Shown: piece after piece, positions 10,926-21,400 of the stretch
How the letters are laid out: every line of letters starts with the position of its first letter
Position numbering within the stretch: position 1 is the stretch's first letter
Source of the DNA: Mytilus trossulus
Lineage: Eukaryota > Mollusca > Bivalvia > Mytilida > Mytilidae
Length of the DNA stretch: 64,000 bases
Direction of reading: 5' to 3'
Assembly (NCBI RefSeq): GCF_036588685.1
Contig: NC_086382.1
Span: forward strand, 71,211,999 to 71,275,998
Program-made: the position numbers and the translations under genes
Notes under the pieces: model-generated
Seen by the model: only the letters and a program-made list of their open reading frames with translations
What the model was told of the DNA's origin: nothing
Databases searched by the model: none

Positions 10926-13502
10926 ATGCCACGATTACTTTACTCTATCATATTGGTGATCAATTTGACCGTGTATGCACATAAATGTCGGATAGTAAAA
11001 CACCCTGATCAAATAATTGCAGACTGCACCAGACTAAAATTAAGAGATGTTCCGACAGATTTACCGCTGCACATATCAGGTCTAGATCTGAGCTACAATC
11101 AAATTTCAATGATAAAAAACAATACCTTCTCTTCTTTTTCTAACTTGAAGACATTAACAATAGATTCAAACAATATTCATACTTTATACAGTGATGTCTT
11201 TAAAGGATTGGAAAATTTACGATGGCTTTCAATGCAGCATAATCAACTTAACATATTTACAAAAATATTTGACATTGTTATTAGACCTTTATTACATATG
11301 CAACATTTAGACATTAGATACAATATAAATAAAACGTTAGATATACCAAAGCCAATGATATATCCTTACTTTGGACACGTGTTAAATTTAACCAATCTAT
11401 ATATGGATCTTGCGCAAACACCTGTATTTAAGTTAAGTGGATTCGCAAAACTGTCGCAACTAAAAACAATAAAGTTTGCACGATGCTATTTAAAACAGAT
11501 GTCTAATGACACCTTTGTAAATTTACCATCAACCATTACTGCAATCTTCTTTCACGATTGTGTCGGTAAAATATCGAGTGTAGAGGCAGACTTTTTGAAG
11601 CCGTTCCCATCACTTATGATATTGAATATGAATAGAGTAGCTATACAATTAGGAGATGCGTTACAACTCTTATATCCTTTCAAGAATACAAGAATGACCT
11701 CGATTATATTCAAACAAATCAGACCTCAGTTTCCTAAACCTGTTTTCATAACTCGTGTTATGATTAATTACTTGATGCATATTTGTGTAAAAACTTTAGT
11801 TTTAGCAGAATGTGAAATTGTAGGTTATGAGCAAAGATCTCTACTTGCACTGAAATTTCCAGAATGTTTAAAGAATTTTGTACTCTCAGGCAATAGATTT
11901 TCAATAGCCCTAGGACCCCATGCACCGGAATTGCTAATCATTATGAGAAGAGTTATCAATTTGAAATATTTTGACTGGTCGTATAATGCAATCAACTATA
12001 ATATTATTGATTACTGCAACATAGACGTGCTGGAAAATGCTGCATATGCAAAGGAAATTTATAGAGAAGGATGCCAAATAAATTCCGCAGCCACAAATGA
12101 ATATAAAAACTACAACAACTCAATGTTAGAACAATCTTCAATGGTTGATGAATATAAATTTACAATTTATTTTCCGGGTAATCTTACTTTCCTTCGTGTT
12201 TCCCATTACATAACATCATATGTCTTATACCCACTAAAAATATTTGTTGCCAAGGCTGATAATCTAAGATATGTAGATTTCTCATACTGGCAGATAACGC
12301 AGTTTCCTGTAATATATTCCGAGACTCCTTTTAATGTTAAGTATTTGGACATTTCTGGACTTAACTCGACAATACTTATTCATGAGACGTCCATACCGGT
12401 TTTTAAAAATGTCCAAACAGCTATTTTAAAAAATGCTATGCTTGGGCTAACGACTGGAAAAACAGGTAGAATATTCAAATTATTTCCGGCCGTGGAAAAA
12501 CTTGATATATCTTACAACAACTTATGGTATCTAGATGAAGATGCCTTTGAAACGAACTTAAATTTGTCAATTATCAATATAGCACACAATTTACTGCAAG
12601 CCATACCAATAGCTGTGATGAATTTACCTTACTTAAGTAAATTGGATTTAAGCTTCAACCGCCTTCAAACAATTAATAAAACATTTAGAGACTGGATGGA
12701 TAAGAAAAGTAAAAAATATGAAGGAACATTTAATTTGTCGGTCGAAGGGAACAGTCTAGCATGTACATGCGAAACTTCGGACTTTATAAGGTGGCTTTTC
12801 AGCACAAATGTCGTTTTTGATCGAATCAATAAAAATTTCAGCTGCACATTGTCAAATGGATCGGAAAGTAACACAATGGATGTCTACACACTATTTCATC
12901 AACATTTTGGGGACTGCAAGAGTAAAAATTGGTTGCGCCTTGGAATAGGACTTCTTGTTGCATTCGTCATTTTCACTGTTCCACTTGCAATACTTTTAAA
13001 TTTCCGATGGAAAATAACTTATTGGATATATCGTAACTTTCGGAGAGTCGTAGAACATAGATTAGAAAGAAAATTCAATTATGATATTTACTTGTCATTT
13101 GCAAACGACATTTGTCAATGGGTGCATGATGACTTCCTCCCAAAAGTAGAGTGTTCATGGCACATGAAAGTGTGCATAGAGGACCGCGATTTTCTGATTG
13201 GAGTTGCGAAAGCAGATGCAATAGCAGATGCTATTTCTGGTAGTAAACATGCAGTATTTATCCTTTCCGAGTCTTACAAAGACAACGAGTGGAACCAATT
13301 TGAAATCGAAAGAGTCAAATTCGAAAAATGCAGAAATTACCTGCAGAAAATAATCATTTTAGTCAAAGGAGCTACGGCCACATGCGTTCCGCATAACCTG
13401 GACGACGTTCTACAAAATGTCACCATAATAGACTGGGCTGATAACGAGACGGGCTGGGACAAATTACGAATGGCATTGTTTACTGATTCTTTTCAATTTT
13501 AG
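10926..13502 (+). CDS. Toll-like receptor, complete, intronless coding region
   Basis: An 858-residue Toll-like receptor. Residues 1-18 form a signal peptide. An N-terminal cysteine cap follows at about 21-33 (CRIVKHPDQIIADC), then leucine-rich repeats from about 45 (LDLSYNQIS, LRWLSMQHNQL), with a poorly conserved middle. A single C-terminal cysteine cap lies at about 613-663 (CTCETSDF...C...DC), then a transmembrane helix at about 669-692 and a TIR domain at 716-856. One cap before the membrane suggests the single-cysteine-cluster (vertebrate-like) type. Box 1 (YDIYLSF) is normal, box 2 is DRDFLIG with Ile for the BB-loop Pro, and box 3 is GWDKL. A splice acceptor at 10845 suggests a 5' untranslated exon. 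A truncated-by-window paralogue lies 9.5 kb upstream in the same orientation, so this is a tandem receptor cluster. It acts at the cell surface or in endosomes; ligand unknown. Confidence 0.96.
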   Translation: MPRLLYSIILVINLTVYAHKCRIVKHPDQIIADCTRLKLRDVPTDLPLHISGLDLSYNQISMIKNNTFSSFSNLKTLTIDSNNIHTLYSDVFKGLENLRWLSMQHNQLNIFTKIFDIVIRPLLHMQHLDIRYNINKTLDIPKPMIYPYFGHVLNLTNLYMDLAQTPVFKLSGFAKLSQLKTIKFARCYLKQMSNDTFVNLPSTITAIFFHDCVGKISSVEADFLKPFPSLMILNMNRVAIQLGDALQLLYPFKNTRMTSIIFKQIRPQFPKPVFITRVMINYLMHICVKTLVLAECEIVGYEQRSLLALKFPECLKNFVLSGNRFSIALGPHAPELLIIMRRVINLKYFDWSYNAINYNIIDYCNIDVLENAAYAKEIYREGCQINSAATNEYKNYNNSMLEQSSMVDEYKFTIYFPGNLTFLRVSHYITSYVLYPLKIFVAKADNLRYVDFSYWQITQFPVIYSETPFNVKYLDISGLNSTILIHETSIPVFKNVQTAILKNAMLGLTTGKTGRIFKLFPAVEKLDISYNNLWYLDEDAFETNLNLSIINIAHNLLQAIPIAVMNLPYLSKLDLSFNRLQTINKTFRDWMDKKSKKYEGTFNLSVEGNSLACTCETSDFIRWLFSTNVVFDRINKNFSCTLSNGSESNTMDVYTLFHQHFGDCKSKNWLRLGIGLLVAFVIFTVPLAILLNFRWKITYWIYRNFRRVVEHRLERKFNYDIYLSFANDICQWVHDDFLPKVECSWHMKVCIEDRDFLIGVAKADAIADAISGSKHAVFILSESYKDNEWNQFEIERVKFEKCRNYLQKIIILVKGATATCVPHNLDDVLQNVTIIDWADNETGWDKLRMALFTDSFQF

Positions 13503-13570
13503 TTAAAGTATTTTTCCATACGCAATTGATTGATTTATTGATCGTTGACTGTGCGTTATTGATAAACGAA

Positions 13571-13576
13571 AATAAA
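13571..13576 (+). promoter_or_regulatory. Polyadenylation signal of second TLR
   Basis: AATAAA lies 69 bases after the stop codon, a typical distance for a short 3' untranslated region. Confidence 0.55.
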
Positions 13577-14009
13577 GCCTCAAAATACACTAATCATAAT
13601 AGAGTATTATAAATACCGTCAACAAAATCCATACAGAGAACACGAGGACAGTAAATTGCATACTATTAACTGAAATAGTTTTGAGTTTGGGAAATATTAT
13701 ATGTCACCGTTTACTCGTCAACAGAGCAAACGATTTACCGCTATTATTAAACAAAATCACTACGATATAATTGAAGGCTATTATCGATAAGGATTATTTC
13801 GATGAACTTTTGTAAGTGTAGTTGTATTTACTCTTGTTTCATGATTTACTTGTTTTTATTTGTAGTACTTCCTTTTGTTCTTTTTGTCGTATTCCGTTGT
13901 ATATATATGTACTACGAGTATAGGCCTAATCCCTTTAAACTAGTGGTAAGATAAGGCCAAGTATTAAGACATACTGTACCTACATAAGTTATTACCTACC
14001 TACATATAA

Positions 14010-14425
14010 AAAAGGAAATGAGGTATGATTGCTTATGAGACAAATCTCCATAACAGACCAAATGAAACAGAAATGAACAACTATTCATGTAGTTCACCGT
14101 ACGGCCTTCAAAAATGAACAAAGCCCATACTGCATAGTCAGCTTTAAAAGACTCCGAAATGACAATGTAAAACAATTCAAACGAGAAAACTAGCTGCTTT
14201 ATTTATGTACAACAAATGAACAAAAAACGAATATGTAACACATAATCAAACGACAACTACTGAGTTAATGGCTTCTGGCTTGGTACATACATTCAGAACG
14301 CGGTTGGGTTAAATATAATAGCGGGATATCAACCCTTCCCTAACATTGGACAGTGCTATAACAGTACAACATAAGAATGAACTATAAAAATCAGTTGAAA
14401 AAGTCTTTTAACTCTTCAGATGGAT
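14010..14425 (+). repeat. Family A, longest copy
   Basis: It runs from GAAATGAGGTATGATTGC through CACCGTACGGCCTTCAA, AATGACAATGTAAAACAATT and ACACATAATCAAACGACAAC to CAGTACAACATAAGAATGAA. Blocks of it recur at 34658-34717, 39926-40040 and, reversed, at 1961 and 42690. No open frame. Confidence 0.8.
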
Positions 14426-14554
14426 CCAGTCAATTTAGTGATATTTGTTTACAACCATTCATATAATTAAGGTGTATAACGTTTAGGATCAGAGGATATT
14501 AGTTGTAGATTGTGCACGACATTTTTGAAATTTTGAATTGTCAATGCTTTTCTG

Positions 14555-14690
14555 GCAGGAGTTAAATTTTCATCAGGTCAAGATCTATTTCCCCTGTAAT
14601 TTTCAGACGTATCATTGTTGGGTTGCAGGCCCTGAATTGGTTATTTTAAGAAAATTTCCCAGTGTTTGGTTATTATTAAGAGTACCAAAT
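14555..14690 (-). repeat. Family C fragment
   Basis: The reverse complement contains GGCCTGCAACCCAACAATG and TTTTCCCAGTGTTTGG-type text matching the internal unit of 4420-6226 (GGGCAGCAACCCAACAATGG). Confidence 0.6.
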
Positions 14691-14869
14691 GATGAAGTTG
14701 AAATTAGCCCTTTGTAAATTTTATGGACGCCATCACGAGTTGGTTAACCGTTATAGAATAATTGTTTTACAGATGATATCAGATATGTTCCTTTTGTTGT
14801 AACTACAATACCCTTCAATTTTAACAAATGTAGCCTACCGAATTTACCGGATTAGTAAAAACTTAAGCA

Positions 14870-15305
14870 ACTCGACGGATGCCACAAGTGAAGCAGGATC
14901 TGCTTACCTTTCCGGAGCACCCGAGATTAAGTCCGGTTAGTCTTGCTTAGTCTTTAGCTTTCTATGCTACGTCTTCTGTACAATTATTTGTCTATTTATT
15001 TTTAGCCATGGCACTGTCAAGTTTATTTTCAAACTACGAGTTTGAAAATGTAAAAGACATTAGCAACCTTTGTAAAAAAAAATTCCATGCATTCCAGACA
15101 TGTTACAAGTTACCAATACTTTAATAAATATAGATGATTATTCTTTTCGGATGTATTCATTTGTCAGTTATGTATGTTTTATGTATTTATTTATGATATA
15201 TTGTATTTGCATATATATTATATTTGTACTGATGAGTATCATTTGCTCAAAGTAATAAAGAATTGAATTGACTGTCCCTTGGACATCTTTCGTCCCTCTT
15301 TGTGA
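14870..15305. repeat. Interspersed repeat interrupted by a LINE 3' end
   Basis: The outer sequence (GAAGCAGGATCTGCTTACCT ... ACTACGAGTTTGA, then CTGTCCCTTGGACATCTTTC) reads as one bivalve repeat that I know from memory. It is split at about 15046-15268 by a segment ending AGTAATAAAGAATTGAATTG. That tail looks like the tandem 3' tail of a non-LTR element. The insert has no coding capacity. Confidence 0.4.
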
Positions 15306-15307
15306 AT

Positions 15308-16652
15308 ATTATTATAGATTGAGAAAAACTAAACAGCAATAATATTAAGCAAAGTAAGATCTACAAATAAGTCAACATTAATTAATTGTCAGGTGACCCT
15401 TATGGAGTTGTTGTCCTTTAAAGTCAATTCTTAACATTTTTTAAAAAATCTTCTCTGAAATTACTGGGCCTTATTTAACCAAAATCTTCATTTGGGTATA
15501 TAGTTTTAAAAATGTGACCAATAAGCCAGTCTGCCAACCAAAATGGCTACCATGGCTAAAACAGAATATCAGGATAAAATGCAGTTATTGGCTTATATCT
15601 CTGAAACAAAGGCATATAGAGCAAATATGACATTATGTGATTTGTTAAGCCGATTAAGATCTAAGTATCCTATAATTTTTAGACGCATCAGACATGTTGT
15701 GGGGTTGTTGCCTCTTAATTTGTATTTTTTAGGAAATTTTGCAGGGTTTGGTTATTATCTTGAATATTATTACAGATAGAGATAAACTGTAAACAGCAAT
15801 AATGTTCAGCAAAGTAAAATCTCCAAATAAGTCAGCATAACTAAAATGGTCAATTGACCCCATATGGATTTATTGCCAAGTTTTTTTGGTTTTTTTTGTA
15901 AATATTTGTTATCTCTTACAAAAGTTACCTGAAAAAACTGATACAAACAAGTGAAACTGCGAGCAACTGCTCACTGATGATATACCCCCCCCCGCAAGTG
16001 GATAATATTAATAGTGTAAAAATATGCAAGTGTTCGGTAAACAGGAAGTTGTCGAGTGATGAATATGAAAACACATCACACAGTATAGCTGACTTATATA
16101 AATCCTGAAACCAAATTTCAGAAATCCTTGTATTGTAGTTCCTGAGAAAAATGTGACAAAAATTTTCATTCAACTTGGCTATCATGTGTAAAATCATACA
16201 AGTGTTCGGTTTAACAGGAAGTTGTCAAGTGATCAATCTGAAAACGCATCACACAGTATAGCTGACTTAGATAAACCCTGATACCAAATTTCAGAAATCC
16301 TTGTATTGTAGTTTCTGAGAAAAATGCGATGAAAAATATTCATGGGACGGACAGACAGACTGACTGACGGACTGACAGAGGTAGAACAGTATACCCCCTT
16401 TTTTAAAGCGGGGGTATAATTAGCCAGAATCAGCATTAGTGTTTCTATAAATCTAAAAAGAGTGTACAATGACCCTGCCTCACAACCAACTAACAAGACA
16501 TCGTATAAAAATGGAACATAGGGGGAAACTGAAGTTTTTGAAGTAAATCTTCAAAACTAAAGCAAAAGTATAACAGTTGCATTATTTCATGCATCAATTG
16601 TAAATACAAAATATCAGGTGAGCGACACAGGCTCCTTGATGCCTCTAGTTAA
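15308..16652 (-). mobile_element. Family C copy in reverse orientation, with nested element
   Basis: Its outer end at 16652 is the reverse complement of the family C start (AGGTGAGCGACACAGGCTCC). Internal blocks such as AAACAGCAATAAT, AAGTCAACAT and GTTGGGTTGC-type text also match. It is shorter than 4420-6226 and holds a second element at 15981-16418. Confidence 0.7.
15981..16418. mobile_element. Small TIR element (TATACCCCC...GC) nested in family C
   Basis: The termini TATACCCCCCCCCGC and GCGGGGGTATA (16408-16418) are inverted repeats. Inside, a 172-bp unit is duplicated in tandem: CAAGTGTTCGGT occurs at 16027 and 16199. The sequence GACGGACAGACAGACTGACT precedes the right end. No coding frame, so this is MITE-like. 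Confidence 0.75.
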
Positions 16653-16948
16653 TATTGCTTTATGTTTGTATTATTGTTATTTACTTTAAAGTTGGTCAAA
16701 CAATTTTCAAGATTACTTTTTAGTAATATCTTAAAACACAACTGAAATTGAAATACTACTGGTAACATACCCAAACTTACTCTTGCACACAGATATTTTA
16801 GTACTTATTTTATAAAACAGATGACTACTAATAATGGAAATTGTAACTCTATCAATGACATAGACATGTTTGAGCATTTGATTTTGCAATTTGATTAGGG
16901 ACTTTCTGTTTTTATTTTATTTTTTAGTTATTTTTGTTTTTATTTTAC

Positions 16949-17719
16949 TTTTTATGGCACTGCAACAAAGTTGTTGGGCCATAAAAGTTTACCCTTCTTC
17001 GTCATTTGTCCAAAAACGTTATAAAGTTTAAGTTATGTACCCCTCTTCATATTTTTGCCAATAAATTGTTGAAAATCACAGTGATACCCCCAACTTCCCA
17101 CTGAAGTAACTGTATTATAATTTTGTTTTTAAATCATGACAAAGTCAATGCCAGATTTTCTTGAGATATTGTTGTCTGGGAGACACTAATGAAGCCCCTG
17201 CTTATGCAAAGTTAATCTTAACATACACAAAGTCATAAGAGCACATAGGTTTATTGCAAATTGTTCACTGTAGGATTACCTCTACAAATAAAAACTCCAT
17301 AAATGACTAAGTTCAACTTTCTCCCAAAAAAGCAATTATTGATATAATTCAAAATCCTGATCACATGCACACCTTCAATATATGTACAAACAGCCAGTAA
17401 AGTAAAAACTTCTTAAAATTCAAATTTGAAGGAGTTATCTTGTAATGCTATGCACCTCTTCTGCAAGTTTATACTCCAAATATGACAAAGTTCAATTATC
17501 TCCAGAAAGAGCAAAAATTCAGAAAGATCAAAACCCTTGGCATGACTCATACACACCTTCAATAAATGTAAAAACATCCAGCAAAGTGAAAACAGCCTAG
17601 CAGTCTGTAGGAGGATTTATGTGGCATAACTATATACCCATATTGGGATGGACAGACAGATTGGTGGACAGGGGGAAAACAATATGACCCACAACTTTGA
17701 GTTGCATGGGGCATAAAAA
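16949..17719. mobile_element. 771-bp element with ~30-bp imperfect terminal inverted repeats
   Basis: The left end is TTTTTATGGCACTGCAACAA followed by AGTTGTTGGG. The reverse complement of the right end is TTTTTATGCCCCATGCAACT followed by CAAAGTTGTGGG. These match apart from small gaps. No transposase frame, so probably a non-autonomous DNA transposon. Confidence 0.75.
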
Positions 17720-17809
17720 TGTGGGGCAAAGTGTACAGGGTTTATTTGAAAGTGTTTCTTATAATATTTTGAATTCAAGAAAGATATTACAGTCATTACT
17801 TTTAATTTA

Positions 17810-17960
17810 ATTCTGAATTAAATTTGTAGTCGGAGTAAATCATGAAAACAACCTTGATGACATCAGTCACATTAAAAAATTATGTCTATAAGCTGATAGA
17901 CACAACTCTGTCAGCCAATCAGAAGATCTGTTTCATCCAAAATAAATTATTTGACCATGT
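17810..17960 (-). repeat. Repeat family H, reverse copy
   Basis: The reverse complement (ATCTTCTGATTGGCTGACAG, TAGACATAATTTTTTAATGT, GATGTCATCAAGGTTG) matches 54380-54535 block by block. Noncoding. Confidence 0.65.
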
Positions 17961-18148
17961 TTGTGAATATCTTATAGCACTAAAGCCTTTTGATATGTAA
18001 GTCAAGAACAACATTATGTACACTTAGGAGAATACTTAGTATTGCTATGAAGGATAGAAAAGCCAGACTTCCAGTCTTTGATTTTTTTATTCTGAAAACT
18101 TTTTTTCATTCTCAATGTACCAAAATGGCTATCCATATCAATCTTATG

Positions 18149-18154
18149 TTTATT
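18149..18154 (-). promoter_or_regulatory. Candidate polyadenylation signal of EIF3H
   Basis: AATAAA on the - strand, 33 bases past the eIF3h stop codon. A second candidate lies at 18086-18091. Confidence 0.45.
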
Positions 18155-18186
18155 TTCCGTTTTCAAATCTAAATTTAATCTGTTCA

Positions 18187-18408
18187 TTAACTTTCTAATG
18201 GTTCTTTCTGTAAAGTTTCCGACATAAACAGCTTTCCAACGCTCTGTGATGAGAACTCTCCTATTTGCTGGCAGTAGTTATTAATCTGTTCAGCCAATAA
18301 CAGGCTATCTAATCTAGCCGGGGCTGGTATTGGCTTGAACATCTTGTTGATGTCATCCTCAGGTAAGGGCTTCTCACCTCTAGCTTCTCTGGCTGTATTC
18401 TCTTGTTG
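18187..18408 (-). CDS. EIF3H: EIF3H exon 6 (stop codon)
   Basis: 222 bases with acceptor ATTTTTCAG. It encodes [19 protein letters not shown] through LQKEPLES and a TAA stop at 18187-18189. This is the conserved C-terminal eIF3h region. Confidence 0.94.
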   Translation of the reverse strand, partial: QQENTAREARGEKPLPEDDINKMFKPIPAPARLDSLLLAEQINNYCQQIGEFSSQSVGKLFMSETLQKEPLES

Positions 18409-21400
18409 CTGAAAAATATTTCAGTATTACATGATTAATCTTCATAAAATTCTTACATTATAGCTATGAAAGTCTACATCTATTCTTACAAGGAATTACA
18501 CTAAAACAGATGCTAACTCTTTAACTTGAGTTCTGAGTGTTTTGCTCCATTTGAAGGCCTCACTGTTGCTTTGAGATGTAGAACAGAAATAACAGCATTG
18601 TTTCTTTGCTTTTAATTTTTTTTTTACTGTGCATATAGTGATTTTGTATCAAAGGTAGATACCCCACATCCTTTTCTTTTTATTATATTTTTCAGGCATT
18701 ATGACATGGTAATTTATAGATCTAATGGTTTAACTTTGTTTGAAACAAAATCATAAGTTGACAGTAGTAAAACAATCATTTCTATGATTGCCTCTCAAAT
18801 AATGGTAATAGAGAATTTTTGTGTTAATGTGAATTTTTAGTTTCAAAATTTGTTTCCAAACACAGAAATTGATTTACAGGAATATTTATTTCTTAAAAAT
18901 TACCACAGTATCATGGTTTTTTTGTATGTACATAATATTAATATTCCATAATGTGAGAATGTGAGAACTCTTATTAATTTCATAGAAAAATTGTGTGATT
19001 TCAACAAGGAAAACAAGTGTTGTCTGCTGTATCCATATATATATATATCAGCTGAAATGGTGAATTTCATGTTATGGTATGTTTAACAACAAAAATCACT
19101 CAGACCAAAAATTTAGTCTCTAAAAAAAGCTCATCTTATACAAACTAGAATGAGTTTTTTATTATACTGATATAAACCTACCCTCTTCGTCAAGAACTGC
19201 TGTTTCTGTACAGATTGTTTATTATGTTGTCTCTGGTAGTTAAGGAAACGATTAGCATCCATAGCAACCTCATCAACACAATCCATTAACTGACGGAGAT
19301 TTTTTTCCAACATTGAACTGAAAGAAAAGAAGAAGTTTGTTTGATGTCTAACTAACCCCCACATCTCTTTATCTCTTTAATATCTAACCCCCACATCTCT
19401 TTATCTCTTTAATATCATATAATTAAGTTTTACATTGATCTTTCTGATCTTCTCTAATACCCCCACATCTCTTTATCTCTTTAATATCTAACCCCCACAT
19501 CTCTTTATCTCTTTAATATCTAACCCCCACATCTCTTTATCTCTTTAATATCATATAATTAAGTTTTACATTGATCTTTCTGATCTTCTCTAATACCCCC
19601 ACATCTCTTTATCTCTTTAATATCTAACCCCCACATCTCTTTATCTCTTTAATATCATATAATTAAGTTTTACATTGATCTTTCTGATCTTCTCTAATAC
19701 CCCCACATCTCTTTATCTCTTTAATATCTAACCCCCACATCTCTTTATCTCTTTAATATCATATAATTAAGTTTTACATTGATCTTTCTGATCTTCTCTA
19801 ATACCCCCACATCTCTTTATCTCTTTAATATCTAACCCCCACATCTCTTTATCTCTTTAATATCATATAATTAAGTTTTACATTGATCTTTCTGATCTTC
19901 TCTAATACCCCCACATCTCTTTATCTCTTTAATATCTAACCCCCACATCTCTTTATCTCTTTAATATCATATAATTAAGTTTTACATTGATCTTTCTGAT
20001 CTTCTCTAATACCCCCACATCTCTTTATCTCTTTAATATCTAACCCCCACATCTCTTTATCTCTTTAATATCATATAATTAAGTTTTACATTGATCTTTC
20101 TGATCTTCTCTAATACCCCCACATCTCTTTATCTCTTTAATATCTAACCCCCACATCTCTTTATCTCTTTAATATCATATAATTAAGTTTTACATTGATC
20201 TTTCTGATCTTCTCTAATACCCCCACATCTCTTTATCTCTTTAATATCTAACCCCCACATCTCTTTATCTCTTTAATATCATATAATTAAGTTTTACATT
20301 GATCTTTCTGATCTTCTCTAATACCCCCACATCTCTTTATCTCTTTAATATCTAACCCCCACATCTCTTTATCTCTTTAATATCATATAATTAAGTTTTA
20401 CATTGATCTTTCTGATCTTCTCTAATACCCCCACATCTCTTTATCTCTTTAATATCTAACCCCCACATCTCTTTATCTCTTTAATATCTAACCCCCACAT
20501 CTCTTTATCTCTTTAATATCATATAATTAAGTTTTACATTGATCTTTCTGATCTTCTCTAATACCCCCACATCTCTTTATCTCTTTAATATCTAACCCCC
20601 ACATCTCTTTATCTCTTTAATATCATATAATTAAGTTTTACATTGATCTTTCTGATCTTCTCTAATACCCCCACATCTCTTTATCTCTTTAATATCTAAC
20701 CCCCACATCTCTTTATCTCTTTAATATCATATAATTAAGTTTTACATTGATCTTTCTGATCTTCTCTAATACCCCCACATCTCTTTATCTCTTTAATATC
20801 TAACCCCCACATCTCTTTATCTCTTTAATATCATATAATTAAGTTTTACATTGATCTTTCTGATCTTCTCTAATACCCCCACATCTCTTTATCTCTTTAA
20901 TATCTAACCCCCACATCTCTTTATCTCTTTAATATCTAACCCCCACATCTCTTTATCTCTTTAATATCATATAATTAAGTTTTACATTGATCTTTCTGAT
21001 CTTCTCTAATACCCCCACATCTCTTTATCTCTTTAATATCTAACCCCCACATCTCTTTATCTCTTTAATATCATATAATTAAGTTTTACATTGATCTTTC
21101 TGATCTTCTCTAATACCCCCACATCTCTTTATCTCTTTAATATCTAACCCCCACATCTCTTTATCTCTTTAATATCATATAATTAAGTTTTACATTGATC
21201 TTTCTGATCTTCTCTAATACCCCCACATCTCTTTATCTCTTTAATATCTAACCCCCACATCTCTTTATCTCTTTAATATCATATAATTAAGTTTTACATT
21301 GATCTTTCTGATCTTCTCTAATACCCCCACATCTCTTTATCTCTTTAATATCTAACCCCCACATCTCTTTATCTCTTTAATATCATATAATTAAGTTTTA

